NCBI GenBank assembly: GCA_934454655.1 | Contig: CAKSFK010000013.1 | Span: forward strand, 1 to 56,449 | Length of the DNA stretch: 56,449 nucleotides | Direction: 5' to 3' | Source of the DNA: an uncultured Eubacteriales bacterium | GTDB lineage: Bacteria; Bacillota; Clostridia; Oscillospirales; Acutalibacteraceae | Shown: in pieces, positions 43,733-51,032 of the stretch | Position numbering within the stretch: position 1 is the stretch's first letter | Layout of the letters: each line of letters begins with the position of its first letter | Position numbers and translations under genes: made by a program | Notes under the pieces: generated by a model | The model's database searches: none | Told to the model about the DNA's origin: nothing | Seen by the model: the letters and a program-made list of their open reading frames with translations, nothing else

Positions 43733-44680
43733 ATGTGTACGGCGGTAACGTATAAAACAGACGATTTTTATTTTGGACGTAATCTCGATTATGACGTAAT
43801 GTACGGCGAAAGCATTGTAACCGTGCCGCGCAAATTTAAATTTAAAATGAGCGGCGGAGCAACCGTGGCGGAGCATTACGCCATAATAGGAATGGCGCAC
43901 ACGGCGGACGGGTATCCGCTGTTTTATGACGCCGCAAACGAAAAAGGGCTTTGTATGGCGGGGCTTAATTTCGTGGGCAACGCATATTACCGCAAGCCGA
44001 TCGTCGGGAAAGAGAACGTTGCGTCCTTTGAGCTTATACCGAGAATACTCGGCAAATGTGCGACGGTTAAGGAGGCAAGAGCGGCGCTTTGCGGTATAAA
44101 CATAACAGATGTGCCATTTTCCGAGCGATTTCCCGCAGCGGAACTGCATTGGATGATCTCCGATAAAAACGAAAGCATAACGCTGGAATCGACCCGTGAC
44201 GGGGTGGAAATATATGATAACGAAATAGGCGTTCTTACAAACAATCCGCCGTTTTTGTACCAAACAGCGGCGCTTAACAACTATATGCAGCTGTCGCCCG
44301 AACCTCCGCTTAACAGGTTTGCAAAGGGGCTTTCGCTTAATAAGTACAGCCGCGGTATGGGGGCGATCGGTCTGCCGGGCGACCTTTCTTCGCAGTCGCG
44401 TTTTGTGAGGGCGGCGTTTGTTAAGCTTAATTCCGTGTCATGCAGCGGCGAAAAAGAAAGCGTCAACCAGTTTTTTCACATTTTAGGCTCGGTTGAACAG
44501 CAGCGCGGCTGCTGTAAGCTTGAAAACGGCAAATATGAAATAACCGTTTATTCCTCCTGTATAAATGCCGATAAGGGGATTTATTATTACACCACATACG
44601 AAAACCGCGCCGTGCGGCGGGTGTGTATGCACAGCGCGGATATTGACGGCAGCGAACTTTCAAAAACAGCGTTGGATTAG
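43733..44680 (+). CDS. Choloylglycine hydrolase family protein (bile-salt-hydrolase-like)
   Basis: 315-aa Ntn-type linear amide C-N hydrolase. Family residues are present: Cys2 nucleophile (MCTAVTY), Arg16 and Asp19 in FGRNLDYD, Asn79 in GLNF, TNNPPF (Asn170/171) and the arginine in SSQSRFVRAAF (Arg223). These match bile salt hydrolase and penicillin V acylase. The NEKGLCMAGLNF and GLPGDLSSQSRF patterns favour bile salt hydrolase, which cuts taurine or glycine from bile salts. No signal peptide, so intracellular. AGGGAG precedes the ATG. A bile-salt role would fit a gut host; acyl-homoserine lactone or penicillin cleavage is also possible. Confidence 0.85.
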   Translation: MCTAVTYKTDDFYFGRNLDYDVMYGESIVTVPRKFKFKMSGGATVAEHYAIIGMAHTADGYPLFYDAANEKGLCMAGLNFVGNAYYRKPIVGKENVASFELIPRILGKCATVKEARAALCGINITDVPFSERFPAAELHWMISDKNESITLESTRDGVEIYDNEIGVLTNNPPFLYQTAALNNYMQLSPEPPLNRFAKGLSLNKYSRGMGAIGLPGDLSSQSRFVRAAFVKLNSVSCSGEKESVNQFFHILGSVEQQRGCCKLENGKYEITVYSSCINADKGIYYYTTYENRAVRRVCMHSADIDGSELSKTALD

Positions 44681-44724
44681 GATGTAAGAGGCAAAAACAA
44701 TCGGATGATATTTTTAAAATAAAG

Positions 44725-44759
44725 ATCCCGTAAAAGACTCAAAAAGTCTTTTACGGGAT
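44725..44759. terminator. Terminator between convergent genes
   Basis: A 15-bp perfect stem (44725-44739 with 44745-44759, 5-base loop) lies between the hydrolase gene and the convergent thiT gene. The flank on the minus side (CTTTATTTT) is T-rich, so it works best for thiT. Confidence 0.8.
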
Positions 44760-44762
44760 TTC

Positions 44763-44810
44763 AGCTTGTCGATAAGCCCCAGCTTGACTTTGTTGCGGCG
44801 TGAACGCCGC
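44763..44810 (-). repeat. Partial copy of the intergenic repeat (inverted)
   Basis: Read on the minus strand this has a GCGGCGT/ACGCCGC hairpin, then GGGG, TTATCGACA and CTG. The plus-strand stretch 56325-56372 has the same order (GCGGC hairpin, GGGGTTTATCGACA, CTG). It lies between the terminator above and the thiT stop. Confidence 0.55.
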
Positions 44811-44813
44811 ATA

Positions 44814-45401
44814 TTATTTTATTCCGATTATTTTTTTAACGGCAGGCATACGGAAAATTATCATTGCGGCGGCTGTTGTGAGTACAAGTTCTGGCAGCAT
44901 ATAAAACGCGTTGTAGGCAAAAGAATAAAGGAAGGGGCGGTTTGTAAACACGCCGCCGAACAGCTCAAACTGTTCAAGGTTTTTAAAGATAACATAACCC
45001 GAAATAAAGTGGCTAACAAACCTTAAAGCAATAGCAAGCGCAACGCCTCCGCACGCTCCGGCATATCCTTTTTTCGCAAATATTCCCGATATTCCGAGAA
45101 CGGTAAACGCAATTATGTAATCGAACGCAATTGTTCCCGCAAGCATTACGGGGGTGAGTCCCCAGGTGAGAATTTCGGGCAATCCCAGAGCCAGCTGTGC
45201 CAGCGAGTAAACAAACGCCGCGCCGAAGCCCCATTTAAGCCCGAACATTACCGATATCATAACAATGGGCAGCATTGAAAGCAGGGTTACCGAACCGCCG
45301 AGCGGCATTTTGAACACGGTGATAAGGCTGAGCACCGTTCCCAGAGCGATGAATACGGCGCAGAGGGTCGTTTTGTAGACAGGTTTTTTTGTTGTTTCCA
45401 T
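44814..45401 (-). CDS. thiT: ECF transporter S component for thiamine
   Basis: 195-aa membrane protein with about six helices. It matches ThiT, the vitamin B1 substrate-binding subunit of energy-coupling-factor transporters: GTVLSLITVFKMPLGGSVTLLSMLP, FGLKWGFGAAFVYSLAQLALG, FDYIIAFTVLGISGIF, RFVSHFISGYVIF. The assignment is confirmed by a TPP riboswitch directly upstream. It uses energy from shared EcfA/A'/T components, which are not in this window. ATG 45401 has a GGAG-type site upstream. Confidence 0.94.
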   Translation of the reverse strand: METTKKPVYKTTLCAVFIALGTVLSLITVFKMPLGGSVTLLSMLPIVMISVMFGLKWGFGAAFVYSLAQLALGLPEILTWGLTPVMLAGTIAFDYIIAFTVLGISGIFAKKGYAGACGGVALAIALRFVSHFISGYVIFKNLEQFELFGGVFTNRPFLYSFAYNAFYMLPELVLTTAAAMIIFRMPAVKKIIGIK

Positions 45402-45442
45402 TTTTTAATACTCCTTTGTTTTTTTGCAATTTCCCGGCGAAT

Positions 45443-45473
45443 AAAAAAGCCGCAGACGGTAACACATCTGCGG
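45443..45473 (-). terminator. Riboswitch expression-platform terminator
   Basis: On the minus strand CCGCAGA and TCTGCGG form a stem followed by CTTTTTTAT, between the TPP aptamer and the thiT start. It is expected to form when TPP is bound and switch thiT off. Confidence 0.85.
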
Positions 45474-45489
45474 TAATACTTACAAAGTA

Positions 45490-45587
45490 TATCCCTACGA
45501 CGGCATTATCCGTATCAGGTCACAGGTCGGAACCATAGCATAAAAGCGGATTCCCTCTCAGCCTGAGTTTCATCAAGCTCCCGAATT
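45490..45587 (-). promoter_or_regulatory. TPP riboswitch controlling thiT
   Basis: Read on the minus strand, the conserved thi-box elements appear in order: TCGGGAGC, GGCTGAGAGGGA, GACCTGTGACCTGAT, CGGATAATGCCG and TCGTAGGGA. This is the TPP aptamer consensus. It starts within ~10 bases of the predicted transcription start and is followed by a terminator. Confidence 0.96.
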
Positions 45588-45595
45588 GCAAGGAA

Positions 45596-45624
45596 ATTAT
45601 AACACCGAAGCGCCGTTTTGTCAA
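45596..45624 (-). promoter_or_regulatory. Consensus promoter of thiT
   Basis: Minus-strand TTGACA (45619-45624), 17-base spacer, TATAAT (45596-45601). Both boxes are perfect; the riboswitch begins just downstream. Confidence 0.9.
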
Positions 45625-45663
45625 GAAAACCCCGAAAAATGTTTAAAATCGTCCCGCTTGCAA

Positions 45664-45697
45664 TTGAAAAATGCCGAAACTTGTGTTACAATAACAC
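45664..45697 (+). promoter_or_regulatory. Promoter and palindromic operator of the ACT/DUF711 genes
   Basis: -35 TTGAAA (45664-45669), 17-base spacer and -10 TACAAT (45687-45692). A perfect inverted repeat, GTGTTA-CAA-TAACAC (45683-45697), covers the -10 box, which is the layout of a repressor operator. The regulator is unknown. Confidence 0.68.
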
Positions 45698-45737
45698 AGG
45701 TGTTAAACCGTGCTCATAAAACAAAGGGGAAATGCAT

Positions 45738-46007
45738 ATGAAAACAGTAGTATCCGTTATAGGTAAGGACGCCGTGGGAATTATTGCCGCCGTAAGCGCC
45801 GTTTGCGCGGAGTGCGGGGCTAATATTGTGGATATAACGCAGTCGGTATTGCAGGATATGTTCGTTATGGTAATGCTTACCGAAATAAGCGGTCTTAACT
45901 GCACGTTCAATGAATACGCGGATAAAATAAAGGCTGTCGGGGCAGGCAGGGGCCTTGACATACGCGTTATGCACGAGGATATTTTCAATTCAATGCACCG
46001 CATATAA
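45738..46007 (+). CDS. ACT domain protein (UPF0237 type)
   Basis: 89-aa single ACT domain: KTVVSVIGKDAVGIIAAVSA, then CAECGANIVDITQSVLQDMFVMVM. ACT domains bind amino acids or other small ligands. I chose ATG 45738: AAGGGG is 8 bases upstream, while the ATG at 45732 is only 2 bases from it. It is coupled to a DUF711 protein 14 bases downstream, a widely conserved pair of unknown function. Confidence 0.9.
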   Translation: MKTVVSVIGKDAVGIIAAVSAVCAECGANIVDITQSVLQDMFVMVMLTEISGLNCTFNEYADKIKAVGAGRGLDIRVMHEDIFNSMHRI

Positions 46008-46021
46008 GGGGGCGCGGTCTT

Positions 46022-47377
46022 ATGCTTAACATTAACGACATAATGGAAACCATTAATATGATTTCCGAAGAAAATCTTGACATACGCACCATAACAATGG
46101 GTATCTCTCTGCTGGACTGCGCCGATGAGGATATAAAACGCTCCTGCGACAAGGTCTACAATAAAATAACCCGACTTGCGGGCAATCTTGTTAAAACAGG
46201 GGAGGATATCGAACGGCAGTACGGCATACCGATTATAAACAAGCGCATTTCGGTAACGCCTATTGCTCTGCTTGCAGCGGCGGGCGGAGACCCGGTTATG
46301 TATGCAAAAACCCTTCAGCGCGCCGCGGATTCAACCGGCGTTAACTTTATAGGCGGGTATTCGGCACTGGTACACAAGGGCTTTTCCGCCGGGGACGAGG
46401 CACTTATACGGTCGATCCCCGAGGCGCTTAGCGAAACCCAAAACATATGCTCATCGGTAAATATAGGCTCAACAAAATCGGGAATTAATATGGACGCCGT
46501 AAAGCTTATGGGGCAGATCGTTCGCAAGACCGCGGAAAAAACCGCCGACCGCGAGTGCATAGGCTGCGCTAAGCTTGTGGTCTTTTGCAACGCGGTTGAG
46601 GATAACCCGTTTATGGCGGGAGCTTTTCACGGCGTCGGTGAGCCGGACTGCGTGGTGCATGTCGGCGTATCGGGTCCCGGAGTCGTTCAGGCGGCGCTTA
46701 AAAAATGCCCCGACGGCGATCTCGGACGAATTGCGGAAATAATAAAGCGCACGGCATTTAAGATCACCAGAATGGGACAGCTTGTGGGAACAGAGGCTTC
46801 AAAAAGGCTGGGCGTTCCTTTCGGAATAGTGGATCTGTCACTGGCACCCACGCCTGCCGTGGGCGATTCGGTGGCGCATATTCTTGAGGAAATGGGACTT
46901 GAAACCTGCGGCACGCACGGAACTACCGCCGCGCTTGCGTTGCTTAACGACGCGGTTAAAAAGGGCGGTGTTATGGCTTCATCGTCCGTAGGCGGTCTTT
47001 CTGGCGCGTTTATACCCGTAACGGAGGACGCGGGAATGATAGACGCCGCACGTTCGGGCGACCTGCTTATTGAAAAGCTTGAGGCTATGACGGCGGTCTG
47101 CTCGGTCGGTCTTGATATGATTGCCATTCCGGGCGAAACCCCCGCAGAGGTCATTTCCGCCATTATTGCGGACGAGGCGGCAATAGGTATGGTCAACTCC
47201 AAAACGACCGCGGTGAGGGTTATACCGGCAATAGGCAAAAAAGCGGGGGAGGAACTCAATTTCGGCGGACTTCTCGGCTCGGGACCGATTATGAAGGTCA
47301 ATCTTGATAAAAGCCCCAAGCGGTTTATTGACCGTGCGGGCAGAATTCCGGCGCCGCTGCAAAGCCTTAAAAACTGA
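46022..47377 (+). CDS. PFL family protein, DUF711/UPF0210
   Basis: 451-aa protein of the UPF0210/DUF711 family, distantly related to the pyruvate formate-lyase fold. Visible family stretches are LDIRTITMGISLLDCADED, GIPIINKRISVTP, INMDAVKLMGQIV, GHGTTAALALL-like (CGTHGTTAALALLNDAVKKG) and GGLSGAFIPVTEDAGMI. Family length is ~450. The glycyl-radical motif of true PFL is not seen. Function is unknown. It is co-transcribed with the ACT protein that may sense its ligand, and is followed 2 bases later by shikimate kinase. Confidence 0.92.
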   Translation: MLNINDIMETINMISEENLDIRTITMGISLLDCADEDIKRSCDKVYNKITRLAGNLVKTGEDIERQYGIPIINKRISVTPIALLAAAGGDPVMYAKTLQRAADSTGVNFIGGYSALVHKGFSAGDEALIRSIPEALSETQNICSSVNIGSTKSGINMDAVKLMGQIVRKTAEKTADRECIGCAKLVVFCNAVEDNPFMAGAFHGVGEPDCVVHVGVSGPGVVQAALKKCPDGDLGRIAEIIKRTAFKITRMGQLVGTEASKRLGVPFGIVDLSLAPTPAVGDSVAHILEEMGLETCGTHGTTAALALLNDAVKKGGVMASSSVGGLSGAFIPVTEDAGMIDAARSGDLLIEKLEAMTAVCSVGLDMIAIPGETPAEVISAIIADEAAIGMVNSKTTAVRVIPAIGKKAGEELNFGGLLGSGPIMKVNLDKSPKRFIDRAGRIPAPLQSLKN

Positions 47378-47379
47378 TT

Positions 47380-47874
47380 ATGAAAAGTAATATTGTACTT
47401 ATAGGTATGCCGGGCTCGGGCAAAAGCACCGCCGGCGTTATACTTGCAAAAATGACGGGACTGAGCTTCGTTGATACCGACCTTTTAATACAAAGCAGAA
47501 CCGGAAAACTGCTTCAGCAAATTATTGACGAAAAGGGTACGGATGAGTTTATAAGGCTTGAGGGCGAAATAATAGCGTCGCTTGAGTTTGAGAACAGCGT
47601 TATCGCAACGGGCGGCAGCGCCGTGCTGACAGGCGGCGCCATGAAAAACCTTAAGCAAAGCGGCACCGTGGTTTATTTGAAAACGGACCTTGCCGACATA
47701 TGCCGCCGCATAACCAACCTTGAAACCAGAGGAATTGCAATGCAAAGCGGCGAAACGCTCGGTGATATTTACAAAAAGCGAGAACCGCTTTACCGCAAAT
47801 ATGCCGACATTACCGTGTCGGGCTCTGCGGCGGAGGAAACTGCGCACGAAATAATAAAAAAATTGAATTTATAG
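47380..47874 (+). CDS. aroK: Shikimate kinase
   Basis: 164-aa P-loop kinase that phosphorylates shikimate in aromatic amino acid synthesis. It has the Walker A GMPGSGKST, the DTD pair that binds shikimate and Mg, the FIRLEGE arginine and ATGGSAVL (substrate-binding GG). The lid arginine lies in TNLETRGIA. It starts 2 bases after the DUF711 stop, probably translationally coupled. No other aro genes are present. Confidence 0.93.
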   Translation: MKSNIVLIGMPGSGKSTAGVILAKMTGLSFVDTDLLIQSRTGKLLQQIIDEKGTDEFIRLEGEIIASLEFENSVIATGGSAVLTGGAMKNLKQSGTVVYLKTDLADICRRITNLETRGIAMQSGETLGDIYKKREPLYRKYADITVSGSAAEETAHEIIKKLNL

Positions 47875-47892
47875 TTTACCGTTCGGTTATTT

Positions 47893-47933
47893 GGGTAATA
47901 ATACTCAGTGTGGGTATTATTACCCGATTTTTT
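47893..47933 (+). terminator. Terminator after aroK
   Basis: A 12-bp stem (47893-47904 with 47914-47925) around a 9-base loop, followed by GATTTTTTT. It ends the ACT-DUF711-aroK unit. Confidence 0.92.
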
Positions 47934-47952
47934 TACAGAACGGAGTTTATGT

Positions 47953-48405
47953 ATGCAGCTTACACAAAAAGAAACATCGCTTTTAAAGGATCTTAAAACA
48001 CAGGAAAAACTGTGCGCCGAAAAATACGCACAGTATTCCGAAACCGCCTGCGACCCGCAGCTTAAAACTCTTTTTTCAAAGATAGCCGAAACCGAAAGGC
48101 ACCATCTTGAAATGCTTAATCAAATAGAAAGCGGAACTGCGCCGGCTGTCGGCGGTGCGGCGGGCAGCCAGCCGACATTTACGGCGAACTACTCCATGGC
48201 TGACAGCGAGGAGAAAAAGCACGACTGCTACCTTTGCACCGATGTGCTTACAATGGAAAAACACGCCTCCCACCTGTATGACACCTGCGTTTTTGAATTT
48301 ACACAGGAAAGTCTGCGCCGCGTGCTTAACAGCATACAGTCGCAGGAGCAGGGTCACGGAAAAGCAATTTACGATTATATGTCAGCGAACGCAATGTATT
48401 CGTGA
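47953..48405 (+). CDS. Spore coat protein CotF-like, ferritin fold
   Basis: 150-aa protein with a ferritin-like helical bundle: LTQKETSLLKDLKTQEKLCA, ETERHHLEMLNQI, LYDTCVFEFTQESLRRVLNS, EQGHGKAIYDYM. This matches CotF-type coat proteins of spore formers. Between the helices is a Gly/Ala/Ser linker and DCYLC. I chose ATG 47953 because an upstream in-frame ATG lies inside the aroK terminator; GGAG sits 7 bases before 47953. It supports a sporulating lineage. Confidence 0.85.
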   Translation: MQLTQKETSLLKDLKTQEKLCAEKYAQYSETACDPQLKTLFSKIAETERHHLEMLNQIESGTAPAVGGAAGSQPTFTANYSMADSEEKKHDCYLCTDVLTMEKHASHLYDTCVFEFTQESLRRVLNSIQSQEQGHGKAIYDYMSANAMYS

Positions 48406-48420
48406 GATACCGAAAATTTA

Positions 48421-48466
48421 AGCCCCGCGGTGTACCGTATTCTTTCGGTACACCGCGGGGCTTTAT
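48421..48466 (+). terminator. Strong terminator after the CotF-like gene
   Basis: A 17-bp GC-rich perfect stem (48421-48437 with 48446-48462) followed by TTATCT. Confidence 0.9.
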
Positions 48467-48476
48467 CTAATGCCTG

Positions 48477-48608
48477 CTGAACAATTCAAAAGTACCTTAA
48501 CCAAGCATGTTGGTGTAAACTTTTGAATTGTTCAGGTGCAAGGTTTTTGCGCAATATTGCGAAAAAACCTTGCACTTTAAAAAGAATCACATTTTGATTC
48601 TTTTTAAA
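48477..48608. repeat. Three consecutive long inverted repeats
   Basis: Three perfect or near-perfect hairpins in 132 bases: 48477-48493 with 48519-48535 (17 bp); 48536-48548 with 48563-48575 (13 bp) enclosing the palindrome CGCAATATTGCG; 48576-48589 with 48595-48608 (14 bp). They fill the gap between the CotF-like terminator and the convergent RpiR gene. The last may terminate rpiR. No protein-coding signal is seen. Confidence 0.8.
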
Positions 48609-48623
48609 ATCAGTAGACATTAT

Positions 48624-49463
48624 TTAATATTTCTTGTTCTGAAGGGCTGTTTCGGTATTGTAAATTGCCTGAACCGCCGCTTTGTCGGAGTTTACAACCA
48701 AGTAGGTATATATGGCGTCAAAAATGGTGAGCTGAGCTATTCTTGAACTCATTGCAAGGATAGAGTGCTTTGTTTCTTCGGATTTTGTAAACAGCGCAAT
48801 ATCCGCCGCCTTTACTATGGGCGACGCGGCATAGTTTGTAACGCAAACGGTTGTTGCGTTACCGATTTTGGAAAGCCTTAACGCTTCAACAATATCCTTT
48901 GATGAGCCGGAGTGTGAAATGCCTATCGCAACGCTGTTTCTGTCAAGATGAGAGGCTATTATCGCCTGCATATGGTTATCGGTACAGCTTTGTGCGTCAA
49001 GCCCCAGCCGCAAAAATTTGTGCGCGGCGTCCATTGCTATCGCCGCGGAGTTGCCGAGCCCGAAAACGGCTATGCGGCGGGCGTGCATTATCGCCTTTGC
49101 CGCGTTTTCAAGCGCGGTTTCGTCAAGTATGCTCTCGGTGCTTTGAAGAGATACCGATATGTCGTTTATACGCTTTTTGAATATGTCATAACAGCTGTCG
49201 GTTTTCTTTATTTCACCGCTTATGGTAGACGCCGAACCAAGCTCCCCCGCAATGCCTATTTTGAGCGCCTGAAAGCCGTCGTAACCCAAACGGCGGGAAA
49301 AACGCACTACCGTGGCGTCGCCGCAGCCGCACGATCTCGCAAGTTCGGTTACCGAGCAGTCGGTTATATTGCGGCTGTTTTCAAGAATATAATCGGCAAT
49401 TTTTTTCTCGGCTCTGCCCATCTCGGGGTAGAGTTTTCTTATTTTATGCGCCGTTGATTCCAT
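48624..49463 (-). CDS. RpiR/MurR-family transcriptional regulator
   Basis: 279 aa. An N-terminal HTH_6 domain (EMGRAEKKIADYILEN; SVTELARSCGCGDATVVRFS; LGYDGFQALKIGI) is followed by a SIS sugar-phosphate-binding domain (about 115-255; IAVFGLGNSAAIAMDAAHKF, AIGISHSGSSKDIVEALRLS). Such regulators respond to phosphosugars. I chose ATG 49463: GAGGTG is upstream and a perfect promoter at 49495-49523 puts the transcription start downstream of the alternative ATG at 49544. It is divergent from the isomerase-dehydrogenase-aldolase-kinase operon, which it probably controls. Confidence 0.9.
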   Translation of the reverse strand: MESTAHKIRKLYPEMGRAEKKIADYILENSRNITDCSVTELARSCGCGDATVVRFSRRLGYDGFQALKIGIAGELGSASTISGEIKKTDSCYDIFKKRINDISVSLQSTESILDETALENAAKAIMHARRIAVFGLGNSAAIAMDAAHKFLRLGLDAQSCTDNHMQAIIASHLDRNSVAIGISHSGSSKDIVEALRLSKIGNATTVCVTNYAASPIVKAADIALFTKSEETKHSILAMSSRIAQLTIFDAIYTYLVVNSDKAAVQAIYNTETALQNKKY

Positions 49464-49494
49464 TACGCACCTCAAAACGGAAAAAATTTTCATC

Positions 49495-49523
49495 ATTATA
49501 CCATTTTTTTGAAAACGTGTCAA
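49495..49523 (-). promoter_or_regulatory. Consensus promoter of the RpiR regulator gene
   Basis: Minus-strand TTGACA (49518-49523), 17-base spacer, TATAAT (49495-49500), both perfect. It decides the start codon of the regulator. Confidence 0.9.
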
Positions 49524-49557
49524 TAAAATAAAAATAAATTTCATTTTGCTGTTGCTT

Positions 49558-49585
49558 TTGGCTCTTGAATTTGGTATTTTATAAT
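49558..49585 (+). promoter_or_regulatory. Promoter of the sugar-acid/inositol-like operon
   Basis: A perfect -10 TATAAT (49580-49585) with a weak -35 TTGGCT (49558-49563) at 16 bases. Transcription would start about 20 bases before the isomerase-like ATG. The two divergent promoters are only ~35 bases apart, so one regulator site could serve both. Confidence 0.65.
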
Positions 49586-49609
49586 TATAAATATAAACGG
49601 GGGGATATT

Positions 49610-51013
49610 ATGCTTAATTACAAGGTGAAAATAGGTCTTGTGCCTATGCGCCGCAACACGACCAACCGCCCTGCAAAAACCTTTTTGACTTGGGTTTCGG
49701 CAGAGGAGCGCGGTCACAGATTTGTTGACTACATAGAAAAAAATTTTAAAAGCGAAAATGTAACCTTTACGGACAGTAAGGGACTCGGATGTTCCGACTT
49801 GATTTTCGACGATAAATCCGCAGCCGAACTGGTGGAGCGTTTCAAAGCGGAAGAGGTTGACGCCGTTGTTATTATAAACTGCAACTTCGGTAACGAAGAG
49901 GCGGCGGCGGACATAGCAAAGGCGCTCGGAAAACCGGTGCTTTTGTGGGCGCCGCTTGACGATGAATATTATGCCGACGGTATGCGACCGACCGATTCAC
50001 AGTGCGGTCTTTTCGGGGTCTCGCGCCAGTTCCAGCGTTTTCACATTCCGTTTTCGCATCTGCCCTGCTGCCGCGTTGAGTCGGACGAGTTTAAAGAGGG
50101 CTTTGACAGCTTTGTGCGCGTAGCCTGTATGGTGAAGAACTTTAAGGGTATGCGTATAGGTCAGGTCGGCACACGTCCCGCTCCGTTCTTCTCGGTAATA
50201 TGGAACGAGGGCGAGCTGATGGAGAAGTTCGGCATAAAAATAGTACCGATAAACTTTGCGATAATTGAGCAGAGAATGAAATCTGCCGAAACGGACTACG
50301 CCGACGAAATAGCGGAGTACGAGCAGTATTTCCTCACAAATTACGAACTTGACGATTTGACCCCCAAATACATAAAGCCTATGGCAACAATGACCGCTAT
50401 GTATAAGCATCTTTTTGAGGAATTTAACCTTGATGTTATTTCGGCGGAATGTTGGACCGCAACGCCTATTATGTTTGACGGCTTAGCCCCCTGTGCGCTT
50501 TACGGTCTGCTCAACGAAATGGGGCTTATGGTTTCGTGCGAAAGCGATATACACTGCGCTGTTACAATGGCGCTTTTAAGGTGCGCCACTCTCGGTAAGG
50601 GCAGACCGCTCTTCGGCGAATTTACCGTACGTCACCCCGAAAACAGAAATGCCGAGCTTTTGTGGCACTGCGGACCGTTCCCCGTAAGCGAAATGGCTGA
50701 GGGTACAAAGGCACGCCTTGTAAACCAGCGCGCATGGCTCAGGGGAAGGGACGGCGAGTACACGGTTGCCCGTATCGATCAGGAGCACGGCGATTATATG
50801 GTACTTCCGCTTATTTGCCGCACAACAGACGGACCGCAGACCCACGGCACATACATATGGGGCGAATTTGAGGACCTGCAGGCGGTTGAGGACAGACTGC
50901 TTGACGGACCGTACATTCACCACTTTGTTGAAATGCGGGGCGATTACAGGAAAGAAATTAAAGAATTCTGTAAGTACTTCCCCAACCTTAAGGTTGATGA
51001 AACAGTTAAATAA
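49610..51013 (+). CDS. L-fucose/L-arabinose isomerase-fold protein
   Basis: 467-aa protein resembling the L-fucose isomerase superfamily. It has an N-terminal Rossmann-like part (VKIGLVPMRRNTTNRPAKTF; VDAVVIINCNFGNEEAAADI; LLWAPLDDEYYADGMRPTDS), a central part (RIGQVGTRPAPFFSVIWNEG) and a metal-site-like region (ISAECWTATPIMFDG; CESDIHCAVTMALLR), where the Glu and Asp resemble FucI metal ligands. GGGGG 6 bases before ATG 49610 sets the start. The true substrate is unknown. Members of this family include aldose-ketose isomerases and proteins of unassigned function. It opens an operon with flavin dehydrogenase, aldolase, kinase and IolB-like genes. Confidence 0.8.
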   Translation: MLNYKVKIGLVPMRRNTTNRPAKTFLTWVSAEERGHRFVDYIEKNFKSENVTFTDSKGLGCSDLIFDDKSAAELVERFKAEEVDAVVIINCNFGNEEAAADIAKALGKPVLLWAPLDDEYYADGMRPTDSQCGLFGVSRQFQRFHIPFSHLPCCRVESDEFKEGFDSFVRVACMVKNFKGMRIGQVGTRPAPFFSVIWNEGELMEKFGIKIVPINFAIIEQRMKSAETDYADEIAEYEQYFLTNYELDDLTPKYIKPMATMTAMYKHLFEEFNLDVISAECWTATPIMFDGLAPCALYGLLNEMGLMVSCESDIHCAVTMALLRCATLGKGRPLFGEFTVRHPENRNAELLWHCGPFPVSEMAEGTKARLVNQRAWLRGRDGEYTVARIDQEHGDYMVLPLICRTTDGPQTHGTYIWGEFEDLQAVEDRLLDGPYIHHFVEMRGDYRKEIKEFCKYFPNLKVDETVK

Positions 51014-51032
51014 TTTTAAGGAGAAAAAAGAA

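Noticed and set aside
49464..49544. Longer RpiR protein starting at 49544
   Set aside because: A perfect promoter at 49495-49523 would put the transcription start inside that extension.
50766..51032. Upstream extension of the FAD dehydrogenase reading frame
   Set aside because: It overlaps the end of the isomerase-like gene; ATG 51033 has AAGGAG at proper distance and matches the family start.
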